This document shows, piece by piece, positions 39,791 to 49,452 of a DNA stretch of 64,000 bases; the stretch's first letter is position 1, and each line of letters opens with the position of its first letter. The translations under genes were made by a program, and so were the position numbers. This DNA is from Winslowiella toletana (GTDB lineage: Bacteria > Pseudomonadota > Gammaproteobacteria > Enterobacterales > Enterobacteriaceae): the NCBI RefSeq assembly GCF_017875465.1, contig NZ_JAGGMQ010000001.1:1054001-1118000 (forward strand), read 5' to 3'. The notes below the pieces were generated by a model that was given only the letters and a program-made list of their open reading frames with translations, was not told the DNA's origin and made no database searches.

Positions 39791-40918
39791 ATGTTCTGTC
39801 CGGTCATTGAGCTGACGCAGCAGCTTATTCGTCGCCCTTCCCTCAGCCCGGATGATGCCGGCTGTCAGGCTATTCTGATCCAGCGCCTGCAGGCGATCGG
39901 CTTCACTATAGAGCCGATGAATATCGACGATACGCTCAATTTCTGGGCATGGCGCGGTCAGGGCGAAACCTTAGCCTTTGCGGGTCACACCGATGTGGTG
40001 CCGACCGGTGACGCCAGCCGCTGGATTAATCCCCCTTTTGAACCAGTAATCCGTGACGGTATGTTATTTGGTCGCGGCACTGCGGATATGAAAGGCTCCC
40101 TGGCGGCAATGGTGGTGGCAGCCGAACGCTTTGTGGCGGCAAATCCTCACCATCAGGGTCGCCTGGCATTTTTAATCACCTCTGATGAAGAGGCCAGCGG
40201 CGCCAACGGTACGGTTAAAGTGGTGGAAAAACTGATGGCGCGTAATGAACGCCTCGACTACTGCCTGGTGGGAGAACCATCCAGCACAGAAGTGGTGGGC
40301 GATGTGGTGAAAAATGGCCGTCGTGGCTCAATAACCGCGAATCTGACCATTCATGGCGTGCAGGGCCACGTTGCCTATCCGCATCTGGCGGATAACCCGG
40401 TACATCGCGTCATGCCAGCGCTAAATGAGCTGGTCGCCACTGAATGGGATCAGGGTAATGAATTTTTCCCGGCCACCAGCATGCAGATTGCCAATCTGCA
40501 GGCCGGCACCGGCAGTAATAATGTGATCCCCGGCGAATGCTTCGTACAGTTCAATTTCCGCTTTAGTACCGAGCTGACCGACGCTTTGATTCAGCAGCGC
40601 GTTCAGCAGCTGCTCGATCGCCATCAGCTGCGCTATACCATCGAGTGGAAACTTTCCGGCCAGCCATTCCTGACAAGCCGTGGAAAACTGGTTGATGCGG
40701 TGGTGAACGCCGTTGAGCACTATAATGAAATTAAACCGCAGTTGCTGACCACTGGTGGCACCTCAGATGGTCGCTTTATCGCCCGCATGGGCGCGCAGGT
40801 TGTTGAACTGGGACCGGTGAATGCCACTATCCATAAAATCAACGAATGCGTTAAAGCTGCCGATCTGCAACTGCTTAGCCGTATGTATCAACGTATTATG
40901 GAACAGCTGGTCGCATAA
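39791..40918 (+). CDS. dapE: Succinyl-diaminopimelate desuccinylase
   Basis: Zinc enzyme of the lysine/meso-diaminopimelate pathway, 375 residues (E. coli 375). Metal and catalytic motifs: [40 protein letters not shown] (catalytic Glu) and [33 protein letters not shown] 39791 follows GGAG of the yffB end. Essential gene supplying peptidoglycan DAP. Confidence 0.97.
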   Translation: MFCPVIELTQQLIRRPSLSPDDAGCQAILIQRLQAIGFTIEPMNIDDTLNFWAWRGQGETLAFAGHTDVVPTGDASRWINPPFEPVIRDGMLFGRGTADMKGSLAAMVVAAERFVAANPHHQGRLAFLITSDEEASGANGTVKVVEKLMARNERLDYCLVGEPSSTEVVGDVVKNGRRGSITANLTIHGVQGHVAYPHLADNPVHRVMPALNELVATEWDQGNEFFPATSMQIANLQAGTGSNNVIPGECFVQFNFRFSTELTDALIQQRVQQLLDRHQLRYTIEWKLSGQPFLTSRGKLVDAVVNAVEHYNEIKPQLLTTGGTSDGRFIARMGAQVVELGPVNATIHKINECVKAADLQLLSRMYQRIMEQLVA

Positions 40919-40942
40919 GCGCATCGCTGGGGAGAAAAGCTC

Positions 40943-41131
40943 ATGGAGTGGTTTAAAGAGTACTGGTGGATTCTGATTATCGTGCTGATGGTTGGCATCC
41001 TGATGAATGTCTATAAAGATCTGAAACGAATCGATCATAAAAAGTATATGGACAACAAGCCCGATCTGCCGCCCCATCGTGATTTTAACGATAAATGGGA
41101 TGACGAAGACGACTGGCCGAAAAAGAAATAG
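40943..41131 (+). CDS. ypfN: UPF0370 small membrane protein YpfN
   Basis: 62 residues: one N-terminal membrane segment ([18 protein letters not shown]) followed by a highly charged tail ending DEDDWPKKK. Function unknown. Downstream of dapE by 24 bases with GGGGAGAA ribosome site. The E. coli gene ypfH that follows is missing here. Confidence 0.92.
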   Translation: MEWFKEYWWILIIVLMVGILMNVYKDLKRIDHKKYMDNKPDLPPHRDFNDKWDDEDDWPKKK

Positions 41132-41137
41132 TCAGCC

Positions 41138-43153
41138 TCACGCTCCTCTCCCGTCCGGGAGAGGAAAATCCTCTGATATCTGTTCGCTTATCGCCCCGGA
41201 TGGATCGACATCCGCCAAAGCCAGACGGGCTTCCTGACGCCAGCATTGTAGTAATGCTTTACGTCCGGCTAATCCCAGCGAGCGGCATAATTCACCGACG
41301 GAGAACCGCTGAGTAATGGCTCCGCGTAGTGCGGGCAGCGGCAGCGACGAGCGCGCCAGCAGACGTCCGAGCGCAGGCATCGCGGCTTCAAACGGACGAT
41401 GCGCACAGGCGAATCCGGCCACCTCCCGCCAGTCTTCACTGTTCAGTTCCTGCTGTAAATCACTGGCTATCGTCAGCGGTTGATCCAGCTGTTGCTGCAA
41501 CCAGTAGTAGTCACGCGCCAGCCGCTTCACCGCACGCTGCGTCAGATCCCGCCCTGCATCACTGAGCGGCAGTAACGCCATCGCGCTGTAACAGCCGCTG
41601 CTGGCTTCACGCTGGGTGCCGATGCGCGCCAGCTGAAAACCACAAGCATGCCAGAATTGCCAAAGCTCATCGGTATAGCCGAAACTGACTGACAGAAAAT
41701 CCAGCCCGGCGGCGTCAGCAATGCACTGGGTTATCAGCTGACGTCCGAGGCCGCTGCGGCGGCGTGACGGCGTAATCGCGATGCGCGACACTCGCCGTGA
41801 ACGCAACTGCGCCGCCTCAGGAAAACCAGAATGCGCCGCCAGCGACTGCGCCACCAGATTGCCACGCGGACGGCGTAAGCCCGCCCAGACTGCTGCTGCC
41901 AGCTCTGCGCTCAGCCCGCCTTCATCCACCAGCCACAACGCCGCGATCACCTGCTGCTGGCAATATGCGGCAACAAAATGCATCCCCTGCGCATCCATCA
42001 TACGGCGTAAATCGAGCGGTGAGGTGCGATAGTGCGCACTGGCCAGCAATTGGTATAACGCTGCCAGCGAGGCTGGCCGGGTCTGCCAGTCATGCTGTTC
42101 CAGCCGCTGAAGATGCACTTCTCCGCTGCTGCTCAGGCTGTCGCTTTCATCAAACAGCAAACTGCGATCAATAAAACGCTCCAGGGGATCACTGGGCGCC
42201 CAGCGTAACGGTTGATCGAGAGTGAAAAACTGCGCCTGTGGCAGCGCAGCACAAAACTTCAGCAGAAAACCGCGCCCGGTGCCTTCATAGCCCTGCACCG
42301 TGGTAGTCAGCAACACGCGCGGAAAATAGCTGATTAAACGCTGTAGCATCGGCGTCGGGATCGCCGCCGCTTCATCGATCAACAGCCAGTCAATCTGTGT
42401 CGGCGGCTGACTGGCACAGGCAGCCAGCAACGCATCCGGCGCATAAAACTCGAATGCGTCTCCGGCAAACTGCGCCAGTACATCGGTTGACACTTTGGCG
42501 GGTGCGGTTACCCAGCATTTTCCCGGCCAGCGCTGTGCCAGCATGCCAGCCAGTGCTGACTTACCACGTCCCCGTGCGGCGGTGAGCACCGACACACCCG
42601 GCGATGCGGCCAGCAACTGCTTTAATAGCCGTTGTTGCTGTTGTTCGCCTTCAGGCTGCCAGTCGGCTGCTGCAGATAAGGGTTGCAGAGAAAACGGCGC
42701 ATCCTGGCGCAGGATCGCCACACGTTTATCACTGAGCAGTTGTTGTTGCAGATGGGTGACAAAATTAGGTGTGGCGATGGCCTCGGCGGCATCATTCCAG
42801 CGCAGTGAATCGCGGTCGATGGCGGCTGACCATGCCTGCCAGGGCGGCGCCAGCAGCAGTAACCAGCTGCCGGCCAGCAGTGTGCCCGCCAGCGCAGCAA
42901 AAGCCTCGGCATGGAAACCGTGGCGGGCATCAAACACTGCGTGACGAAACTCCTGCCCCAGCAAGTTACGCAGCGCACCCGGCGCACAATGTGGCTCCTG
43001 CGCTGCTGCTTCGCCAACCCACAACCAGTCGCCTGTCAGCTGCGCCTGCCACGTCTCCACTTGCTGCTGGCACCAGAGTGCATCGCCGCTAATCACCAGC
43101 AATCGACGCATGCCCTGGCGCTGCATCTGCACGGTAAGCTGTTGCAGATCCAT
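41138..43153 (-). CDS. tmcA: tRNA(Met) cytidine acetyltransferase TmcA
   Basis: Makes N4-acetylcytidine at the wobble base of elongator tRNA-Met using acetyl-CoA and ATP. 671 residues: N-terminal DUF1726 region, RecD-like helicase module with Walker A TAARGRGKSALAG and DEAAAIPTPML, then a GNAT domain with RVSRIAITPSRRRSGLGRQLI. It is paired six bases after ypfJ on the same strand. The last eight residues (LPDGRGA region) are encoded by a palindrome that has apparently invaded the gene end. Convergent with ypfN. Confidence 0.95.
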   Translation of the reverse strand: MDLQQLTVQMQRQGMRRLLVISGDALWCQQQVETWQAQLTGDWLWVGEAAAQEPHCAPGALRNLLGQEFRHAVFDARHGFHAEAFAALAGTLLAGSWLLLLAPPWQAWSAAIDRDSLRWNDAAEAIATPNFVTHLQQQLLSDKRVAILRQDAPFSLQPLSAAADWQPEGEQQQQRLLKQLLAASPGVSVLTAARGRGKSALAGMLAQRWPGKCWVTAPAKVSTDVLAQFAGDAFEFYAPDALLAACASQPPTQIDWLLIDEAAAIPTPMLQRLISYFPRVLLTTTVQGYEGTGRGFLLKFCAALPQAQFFTLDQPLRWAPSDPLERFIDRSLLFDESDSLSSSGEVHLQRLEQHDWQTRPASLAALYQLLASAHYRTSPLDLRRMMDAQGMHFVAAYCQQQVIAALWLVDEGGLSAELAAAVWAGLRRPRGNLVAQSLAAHSGFPEAAQLRSRRVSRIAITPSRRRSGLGRQLITQCIADAAGLDFLSVSFGYTDELWQFWHACGFQLARIGTQREASSGCYSAMALLPLSDAGRDLTQRAVKRLARDYYWLQQQLDQPLTIASDLQQELNSEDWREVAGFACAHRPFEAAMPALGRLLARSSLPLPALRGAITQRFSVGELCRSLGLAGRKALLQCWRQEARLALADVDPSGAISEQISEDFPLPDGRGA
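41145..41164. repeat. Palindrome inside the tmcA 3' end
   Basis: CCTCTCCCG-tc-CGGGAGAGG, a common type of enterobacterial intergenic palindrome, overlaps the final codons of tmcA and the space before ypfN's stop. It may form the shared 3' hairpin of the two convergent transcripts. Confidence 0.7.
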
Positions 43154-43159
43154 CAGAAA

Positions 43160-44014
43160 TTAACCACCAAAGGTATTACATTTGCCCGGGTCGCCATTAT
43201 CGTAGCCGCGCTTAAACCAGCTGTAACGCTGCTCGGAGCTACCATGGGTAAAGCTGTCTGGCACCACCCGGCCCTGACTCTGCTGTTGCAGGCGGTCATC
43301 GCCAATGGCTTCAGCGGCATTGAGCGCTTCCTGCAGATCGCCCGGCTCCAGAATTTGCTGCTGCTGCATATAGTGCCCCCAGACACCGGCAAAGCAGTCA
43401 GCCTGCAACTCCATTTTTACCGATAGCTGGTTGATCTGAGTTTGCGAAGCGTTTTGCTGCATCTGACGTACTTTCGGCTCTATTCCCAATAACTTCTGCA
43501 CGTGATGACCAACTTCATGCGCAATCACATAGCCCTGAGCGAAGTCACCGTCAGCGCCGAGTTTGTTTTTCATCTGGTCATAGAAAGAGAGATCGATATA
43601 TACCGTCTGATCCGCCGGACAGTAGAATGGCCCCATCACCGACTGACCGGTACCGCATCCGGTGCGTGTAGCGCCGCGGTACATCACCAGCTTCGGCGCC
43701 TGCCAGGGTTTGTCCATCTGCTGAAACAGTTTTTGCCAGGTGTCTTCGGTCGTAGCCAGAATCACCGACGTGAACTTTGCCGCCTCATCATCATTCGGGC
43801 TGATGCTCTGTTGTGATGACTGTTGGGTGGTCGGCTGCTCACCGGTCAGTAACGGCGTCAGATCATAACCATAATAACCCGCCACCATCACGATAATCAG
43901 TAACGCGATACCGCCTTTACCACGCGGGATGCGCATGCGCCCGCCGCCCATGGAAGGCGACTGGTTGCGTCGGTCTTCCACATTGTCGCTCTCGCGACGC
44001 CCTTGCCAACGCAT
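43160..44014 (-). CDS. ypfJ: Predicted neutral zinc metallopeptidase YpfJ
   Basis: 284 residues; a membrane anchor at about 36-52 ([17 protein letters not shown]), then a peptidase domain with HEVGH at 166-170 in [17 protein letters not shown] and a distal ligand region [14 protein letters not shown]. Conserved cysteines in RTGCGTG and FYCPAD. I chose ATG 44014 with GGAG six bases upstream, giving [17 protein letters not shown] as in E. coli; the frame from 44140 adds 42 residues that overlap a terminator region. Likely periplasmic; substrate unknown. Confidence 0.93.
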   Translation of the reverse strand: MRWQGRRESDNVEDRRNQSPSMGGGRMRIPRGKGGIALLIIVMVAGYYGYDLTPLLTGEQPTTQQSSQQSISPNDDEAAKFTSVILATTEDTWQKLFQQMDKPWQAPKLVMYRGATRTGCGTGQSVMGPFYCPADQTVYIDLSFYDQMKNKLGADGDFAQGYVIAHEVGHHVQKLLGIEPKVRQMQQNASQTQINQLSVKMELQADCFAGVWGHYMQQQQILEPGDLQEALNAAEAIGDDRLQQQSQGRVVPDSFTHGSSEQRYSWFKRGYDNGDPGKCNTFGG

Positions 44015-44141
44015 AGCCAGCTCCTGCAATTGTGCCAATAAAATAGATAGTAGTCGTGCCGCCAGCGAATAACCAGAGCGTAGCGCGGCCAAAGCGCGCA
44101 ACAGGGCCATTTCTGAGCAGAGTGGAGGGCATTCAGACAAT

Positions 44142-44170
44142 AAAAAGAGGCCGGGATCGACCGGCCTCTT
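44142..44170 (-). terminator. Rho-independent terminator after purC
   Basis: Minus-strand hairpin GAGGCCGG/CCGGCCTC (44147-44168) followed by TTTTTATTG, 34 bases after the purC stop. Confidence 0.88.
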
Positions 44171-44202
44171 CGCACAGAAAAGCGAGGTAAACGATTGCGC
44201 AG

Positions 44203-44916
44203 TTAGTCTAATTTAATGCCAAGACGGTGTGCGACTTCTTCATAGGCTTCGATAACGCCGCCGAGGCTCTGACGGAAGCGATCTTTATCCATTTTCGCCA
44301 TGGTCTCTTTATCCCACAGGCGCGCGCCATCTGGTGAGAACTCATCACCCAGCACCACTTCACCGTTGAACAGACCAAACTCCAGTTTAAAGTCCACCAG
44401 AATCAGACCCGCATCAGAGAACAGCTTGCTCAGCACTTCGTTGGCTTTATAAGTCAGCTCACGCATACGCGCCAGATTCTCTTTATTCACCCAACCGAAG
44501 GTTTCGCAATAGGACTCATTTACCATTGGATCGTGTTTGGCATCATCTTTCAGAAACAGATCGAACAGCGGCGGATTGAGAACGATACCCTCTTCCACGC
44601 CAAGACGTTTCACCAGTGAACCTGCGGCACGGTTGCGCACTACGCATTCCACCGGCACCATCTCCAGCTTTTTCACCAGGGCTTCGTTATCGGACAGCAG
44701 CGCTTCCATTTGCGTCGGGATACCCGCTTCCTCAAGTTTGGTCATAATAAAATGGTTAAACTTGTTATTGACCATACCCTTGCGGTCGAACTGCTCAATA
44801 CGCGCACCATCTCCTGCTGACGTATCGTTGCGGAATTCGAGTATCAGCAGGTCCGGGTTTTCGGTGCTGTAAACTGTTTTCGCTTTGCCGCGATACAACT
44901 CAGCTTTCTTTTGCAT
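44203..44916 (-). CDS. purC: SAICAR synthetase (phosphoribosylaminoimidazole-succinocarboxamide synthase)
   Basis: Purine biosynthesis step joining CAIR and aspartate with ATP. 237 residues, the E. coli length. Conserved [46 protein letters not shown] and [33 protein letters not shown] 44916 has GGAG nine bases upstream. Between bamC and ypfJ as in E. coli. I found no good PurR box in the short upstream gap. Confidence 0.97.
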   Translation of the reverse strand: MQKKAELYRGKAKTVYSTENPDLLILEFRNDTSAGDGARIEQFDRKGMVNNKFNHFIMTKLEEAGIPTQMEALLSDNEALVKKLEMVPVECVVRNRAAGSLVKRLGVEEGIVLNPPLFDLFLKDDAKHDPMVNESYCETFGWVNKENLARMRELTYKANEVLSKLFSDAGLILVDFKLEFGLFNGEVVLGDEFSPDGARLWDKETMAKMDKDRFRQSLGGVIEAYEEVAHRLGIKLD

Positions 44917-45001
44917 CTTGATTAACTCCAAACGTGGTAGAAATGTTGCTATACATCTGCACGGGCACAGGCCCCTGCGTCGGTTAAAGAGGTTAGTAAT
45001 G

Positions 45002-45029
45002 AAAAAAGGCCGGAGTGCTCCGGCCCTTT
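45002..45029 (-). terminator. Rho-independent terminator after bamC
   Basis: GGCCGGAG-tg-CTCCGGCC flanked by A6 and T4 tracts; on the minus strand it follows the bamC stop by four bases and ends dapA-bamC transcripts before purC. Confidence 0.88.
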
Positions 45030-45033
45030 TAGT

Positions 45034-46068
45034 TTACTTGCTAAATGCCGCCTGGAATACGGCGACCAGTGCATCATTTTGCGACTGGGTCAGCGTATGT
45101 CCTTTCGGATCGATAAACTGCAAACTACTGCGGTTATCTAAATCACCGACTTGCAGTTTGTAGTCACCATTTGGCAAGCCAGGATCTTTCGCACCCAGGT
45201 CGTCCCAGTGACCGCTGCCAGGCGACTTATAGGTCACCGCAAGGCTGCCCTGCGAGCGGTTATTATCCGTCACTGTCATGCCGGCACGCTTCAGTGCATC
45301 CGGCAAACGCTGCCAGACCGCGTTGAACGGTGCGCGCAGAATCAGATTCGGCAGGCCGGTATCATCCGCGCCGCTCTGCACATCGATTTGCGATACGCTG
45401 CGATTAGCAGCGGCATCTTCCTGCGCGGATTCAATTTTGTCTAAACCGGTACTGATGTCGTTAAGCATCTGCGCGGTATAGCGCTGAATCTGCACCGGAG
45501 AAGTGACATCTTTATCCTGCTGCTGCAGCTGCAGTAAACGTACCGTCAGCGCCTGCTGATAGCCCTGCTGCTGCACGCTCACCTGATAGCGGCCACGATA
45601 CTGATTATCTTCATCCGCACGATTCCACTGTACCCAGTCGGTGGTCAGCTGCTGGCTGGCATCCTGACGATCGGCAATCGGGAACTTATACGACTGAACC
45701 ACATTCACTACCTGTGACCAGACCGAACCGCTACGCCCGTTCTCCAGCAGCAGGATGCCGGTATTGCCGGTAAACTGCGTACGTGTTCCGTTCATCAGCG
45801 CCAGAGGCTGGGCTGGCGGACGAATGTCGAGCTGCTTGCCAACAGCACCGGTGCTGTTGGTGGCTGCGATCTCATAATCACCGTTCTGCAGCGGCAGAAT
45901 GGTTCCTGCTGGTGCGGTTAAATCTTTCAGTTCGGTCGCCTGCAAATAAGACTCGTCGCCACTGACCTGACGCTTATAGCGCTGATCGGTAGAACAAGCT
46001 GCAAGCAGCATCACCGTTGACAGTCCAACAACTTTCACTACCGTGGACTTCTTTACTGAGTAAGCCAT
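45034..46068 (-). CDS. bamC: Outer-membrane assembly lipoprotein BamC
   Basis: Lipoprotein of the BAM complex that inserts beta-barrel proteins, 344 residues (E. coli 344). Lipobox LLAAC at about 21-25, unstructured BamD-binding N-terminus [28 protein letters not shown], then two helix-grip domains and the conserved end [37 protein letters not shown] 46068 with GGGAG; a TTG one codon earlier is not needed. Directly downstream of dapA. Confidence 0.96.
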   Translation of the reverse strand: MAYSVKKSTVVKVVGLSTVMLLAACSTDQRYKRQVSGDESYLQATELKDLTAPAGTILPLQNGDYEIAATNSTGAVGKQLDIRPPAQPLALMNGTRTQFTGNTGILLLENGRSGSVWSQVVNVVQSYKFPIADRQDASQQLTTDWVQWNRADEDNQYRGRYQVSVQQQGYQQALTVRLLQLQQQDKDVTSPVQIQRYTAQMLNDISTGLDKIESAQEDAAANRSVSQIDVQSGADDTGLPNLILRAPFNAVWQRLPDALKRAGMTVTDNNRSQGSLAVTYKSPGSGHWDDLGAKDPGLPNGDYKLQVGDLDNRSSLQFIDPKGHTLTQSQNDALVAVFQAAFSK

Positions 46069-46082
46069 CAAATCTCCCTAAT

Positions 46083-46961
46083 TTACAGCAGACCCGCATG
46101 CTTGAGCGCCTGCTCGATAACCGGACGCCCCGCGTCGGTTATTGGCGTCATTGGAAGACGCAGCGTATCGGTTGCTATTAATCCTAACTTCTTCGCGGCC
46201 CATTTCACCGGGATAGGATTGGGTTCAACAAATAACTTCTGATGCAGATGCATCAGGCGCTGGTTAAGGCGGCGCGCTTCGACAAAGTTGCCCTGCTGCG
46301 CAAGGGCGCAGAGTTCAACCATCTCGCGTGCGGCGATATTCGCCGTTACCGAGATCACGCCATGACCGCCCAGTTGCATAAAGTCCAGTGCCGAAGCGTC
46401 ATCGCCGCTTACCAGCACAAACTCTTCATCAACCAGCTCTTGGATCTGGCTAACACGCGATAAGTTCCCGGTGGCTTCCTTAATCCCGATAATATTTTTA
46501 ATTTTGGCCAGACGACCTACGGTTTCCGGCAGCATATCGCAGCCAGTACGTGAAGGAACGTTATACAGCATCTGCGGCAGTGAAGTACTCTCCGCAATAG
46601 CTTTAAAGTGCTGATACAACCCTTCCTGCGTCGGACGGTTGTAGTAAGGCGTTACGGTCAGGCAACCGACAACCCCGGAATTCTCGAAGCGTTTGGTAAG
46701 AGAGATGCCTTCCGCTGTCGCGTTAGCACCGGTTCCGGCAATCACCGGAATACGACCATCGGCCAGCTCCAGCGTCTGCATCACGACATCGCCATGTTCA
46801 TCATGGCTGAGGGTGGCGGACTCACCGGTAGTGCCTACAGATACAATCGCTGCGGTTCCGCTAGCGACATGATAATCAATCAGTTTTTTCAGACTCGCCC
46901 GGCAGACATTACCTTTGTCATCCATTGGCGTAACGAGCGCAACTATACTTCCCGTGAACAT
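46083..46961 (-). CDS. dapA: 4-hydroxy-tetrahydrodipicolinate synthase
   Basis: First committed enzyme of lysine/DAP synthesis, condensing pyruvate with aspartate semialdehyde. 292 residues (E. coli 292). Schiff-base lysine in [14 protein letters not shown], catalytic Tyr in [30 protein letters not shown] 46961 with GAGGGG upstream matches the E. coli start [13 protein letters not shown]. Divergent from gcvR; forms an operon with bamC. Confidence 0.97.
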   Translation of the reverse strand: MFTGSIVALVTPMDDKGNVCRASLKKLIDYHVASGTAAIVSVGTTGESATLSHDEHGDVVMQTLELADGRIPVIAGTGANATAEGISLTKRFENSGVVGCLTVTPYYNRPTQEGLYQHFKAIAESTSLPQMLYNVPSRTGCDMLPETVGRLAKIKNIIGIKEATGNLSRVSQIQELVDEEFVLVSGDDASALDFMQLGGHGVISVTANIAAREMVELCALAQQGNFVEARRLNQRLMHLHQKLFVEPNPIPVKWAAKKLGLIATDTLRLPMTPITDAGRPVIEQALKHAGLL

Positions 46962-47119
46962 TGGCCATCCCCTCCACAAACAAGTCCTTCATGGTACGTT
47001 TGACGGGCATTGAAAAGCAAGCAGGCAACACCCCGGAGACCCTTGGCAGAGGGTATTTTTTATGTTTACCTTAGGGTTATCACTATTGCTAATCACCATG
47101 ACCGACAGGACGTATCATT

Positions 47120-47713
47120 TTGCCGCAGTCACAGCAACATCATTTGGTCATTACCGCGCTGGGCGTTGACCGTCCGGGTATCGTCAATGCCATTACCCGC
47201 CATGTCAGCAGCTGTGGGTGTAATATTGAAGATAGTCGGCTTGCCATGCTCGGCGATGAGTTTACATTTATCATGCTGCTTTCCGGCAGCTGGAATGCCA
47301 TTACCCTGATTGAATCGACCCTGCCGCTAAAGGGCGCGGAGCTGGAGTTACTGATTGTGATGAAGCGTACCAATGCCAGAGCGCACCCGCCGATGCCCGC
47401 CACGGTATGGGTACAGGTGGAAGTCACTGACTCGCCGCATATCATTGAACGCTTTACCGATCTGTTTGATTCACATCAGATGAATATCGCGGAACTGGTG
47501 TCGCGTACTCAACCGGCACAAGAAAATCAGCCGCCATTCCTCTATATTCAAATTACCGCCCACAGTCCTGCCAGTCAGGATGCCTCATTTATTGAACAAG
47601 CGTTTAACCAGCTATGTACAGAACTGCAGGCTCAGGGCACTATTAGTGTCGTGAATTACCCACAGCATGAAGAGAAAATGGAGAGTAGTGATGAATCCAC
47701 TGAAAGCCGGTGA
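47120..47713 (+). CDS. gcvR: Glycine cleavage system transcriptional repressor GcvR
   Basis: Two ACT domains (about 5-85 and 92-175) and no DNA-binding domain. In E. coli GcvR binds the activator GcvA and turns it into a repressor of gcvTHP. 197 residues. It appears to start at TTG 47120, with AGGA upstream, giving MPQSQQHHLVITALGVDRPGIVNAITRHVSSCGC as in E. coli; no ATG is available in this frame nearby. Its end overlaps bcp by 23 bases. Confidence 0.93.
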   Translation: MPQSQQHHLVITALGVDRPGIVNAITRHVSSCGCNIEDSRLAMLGDEFTFIMLLSGSWNAITLIESTLPLKGAELELLIVMKRTNARAHPPMPATVWVQVEVTDSPHIIERFTDLFDSHQMNIAELVSRTQPAQENQPPFLYIQITAHSPASQDASFIEQAFNQLCTELQAQGTISVVNYPQHEEKMESSDESTESR

Positions 47714-48158
47714 TACTGCACCGAAATTTAGCTTGCCCGATCAAGACGGCGAACAAGTAAATTTGGCCGACTTCCAGGGACAGCGCGTGTTGGTCTATTT
47801 CTATCCGAAAGCGATGACACCGGGCTGCACCATTCAGGCATGCGGTTTGCGCGATAATATGGATGATTTAAAGAAATCTGGCGTAGAAGTGCTGGGCATC
47901 AGCACCGATAAGCCAGAAAAATTGTCACGTTTTGCCGAGAAAGAGCTGTTGAATTTCACGCTGCTTTCCGATGAAGACCATCAGGTCTGCCAGCTGTTTG
48001 GCGTCTGGGGTGAGAAAACCTTTATGGGGAAAACCTATGATGGCATCCATCGCGTCAGCTTCCTGCTGGATGGCAATGGTAAAGTGGAAAAAGTGTTCGA
48101 CGATTTCAAAACCACCAATCATCACGATGTGGTGATGGATTATCTGAAGTCGGCCTGA
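47691..48158 (+). CDS. bcp: Thiol peroxidase Bcp (peroxiredoxin)
   Basis: Peroxiredoxin reducing hydroperoxides with thioredoxin, 155 residues. Peroxidatic cysteine in YPKAMTPGCTIQACGLRDNM, with a second Cys five residues on as in E. coli Bcp. ATG 47691 with GGAG upstream, inside the gcvR end, so translation is coupled. Confidence 0.96.
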   Translation: MNPLKAGDTAPKFSLPDQDGEQVNLADFQGQRVLVYFYPKAMTPGCTIQACGLRDNMDDLKKSGVEVLGISTDKPEKLSRFAEKELLNFTLLSDEDHQVCQLFGVWGEKTFMGKTYDGIHRVSFLLDGNGKVEKVFDDFKTTNHHDVVMDYLKSA

Positions 48159-48170
48159 ACTGCAAGCCTG

Positions 48171-48253
48171 TAGGGGAGCCGTTAACGGCTCCCGTCTGGA
48201 TGGCAGCCATGCGACAAACCACCGACACCGGCGGCGAGAACGCCGCCGCTACA
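48171..48253. repeat. Composite palindromic element between bcp and perM
   Basis: Starts GTAGGGGAGCC, first dyad GGGAGCCG-ttaa-CGGCTCCC region (48174-48193), about 35 bases spacer, then GCGGCGAGAACGCCGC (48230-48246) and CTACA. The outer ends are inverted (GTAGGGG...CTACA). Same architecture as the element at 55945-56026. Confidence 0.85.
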
Positions 48254-48263
48254 AGCGGTTAAA

Positions 48264-49331
48264 TCACTGTTCCTCGTCGACCAGCATCCCGTCTGGCCAG
48301 GCATGCACCACCGCTTTCACCAGCGTCGCCAGCGGAATGGCGAAGAACACGCCCCAGAATCCCCACAAACCGCCAAAGATCACTACCGAAAGAATAATCA
48401 CTAACGGATGCAGATTCACCGCCTCGGAGAACAGCACCGGCACCAGCAGATTACCGTCCAGCGCCTGAATAATCAGATAGACAATAATCATGGTCCAGAA
48501 ATCGCTGCCAAGCCCCCACTGGAACAGGCCGACGCAGATCACCGGAATAGTCACCACCATCGCACCGATATAAGGAATTAACACCGAGAAACCGACCAGC
48601 ACCGCCAGCAACAGCGAATAGTTCAGGCCAATAGCGAGGAAACCAATCCAGGTGGCAATCCCGACCACCACCATCTCCAGCACCTTACCGCGAATATAAT
48701 TGGTAATTTGCTGATTCATTTCGCTCCACACCTGCCCTGCCAGTCCGCGATTTCGCGGCAGCACCCGGCGCACGGCATTCAGCATCTGATCTTTATCCTT
48801 CAGCAGGAAGAAGACCATTAGCGGCACCAGCACCAGGTAGATCGCCAGTGTCATTAAACCGACCAGCGATGCCAGCGAATATTTCACCAGCGACTCACCG
48901 AGTCCGGTCAGACGACTACGCAAATTCTCGACGATAATATCGATAATGCCGGCATCCATCAGCGCCGGAAAACGCTTTGGCAAGCCCGCAGCATAGGTGT
49001 AGAGCTTATTCAGCATATTCGGCATATCGCGCGTCAGGTTGATGCCCTGTTGCCAGACCACCGGCGCCACCACCAGTACCATCAGCAGCAGAATACCGGC
49101 GAAAACCGTCAGCACAATACTGGTCGCCCAGCTGCGCGAGCAGCCCATACGCTCAAGACGAACGGTTGGCCATTCCAGCAGGTAAGCCAGCACCAGCGCT
49201 ACCAGCAGCGGAGCCAGCAAACCGCTAAAAAAGAATAAAATACAGAACGCAGCAACCAAAATGATCAACAACGCAATGGCTTGTGGATCGCTGAAGCGAC
49301 GGCGATACCACTGTATTAACAATGCCAGCAT
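48264..49331 (-). CDS. perM: AI-2E-family membrane protein PerM
   Basis: Inner-membrane protein of the AI-2 exporter superfamily, 355 residues (E. coli PerM 353), about eight membrane segments; blocks FFSGLLAPLLVALVLAYLLEWPTVRL and FSVLIPYIGAMVVTIPV, ALDGNLLVPVLFSEAVNLHPLVIILSVVIFGGLWGFWGVFFAIPLATL. Function in E. coli is poorly known. In E. coli it is next to bepA; here a diguanylate cyclase and two DsrE-like genes separate them. Confidence 0.94.
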   Translation of the reverse strand: MLALLIQWYRRRFSDPQAIALLIILVAAFCILFFFSGLLAPLLVALVLAYLLEWPTVRLERMGCSRSWATSIVLTVFAGILLLMVLVVAPVVWQQGINLTRDMPNMLNKLYTYAAGLPKRFPALMDAGIIDIIVENLRSRLTGLGESLVKYSLASLVGLMTLAIYLVLVPLMVFFLLKDKDQMLNAVRRVLPRNRGLAGQVWSEMNQQITNYIRGKVLEMVVVGIATWIGFLAIGLNYSLLLAVLVGFSVLIPYIGAMVVTIPVICVGLFQWGLGSDFWTMIIVYLIIQALDGNLLVPVLFSEAVNLHPLVIILSVVIFGGLWGFWGVFFAIPLATLVKAVVHAWPDGMLVDEEQ

Positions 49332-49452
49332 GACATTAACTTCCTTGAGTGCATTTTGGAGAAGGCAGGATTGTACTTGAAAGGCGCAGCGAACAGAAAG
49401 GCAGTCAGCAGGTTAGCGCAATTTTTGTCTGACCTGCTGACTTCTGACTTGT

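Noticed and set aside
44917..45001. PurR box upstream of purC
   Set aside because: ACGCAggggcctGTGC keeps only outer parts of the consensus; too weak to report.
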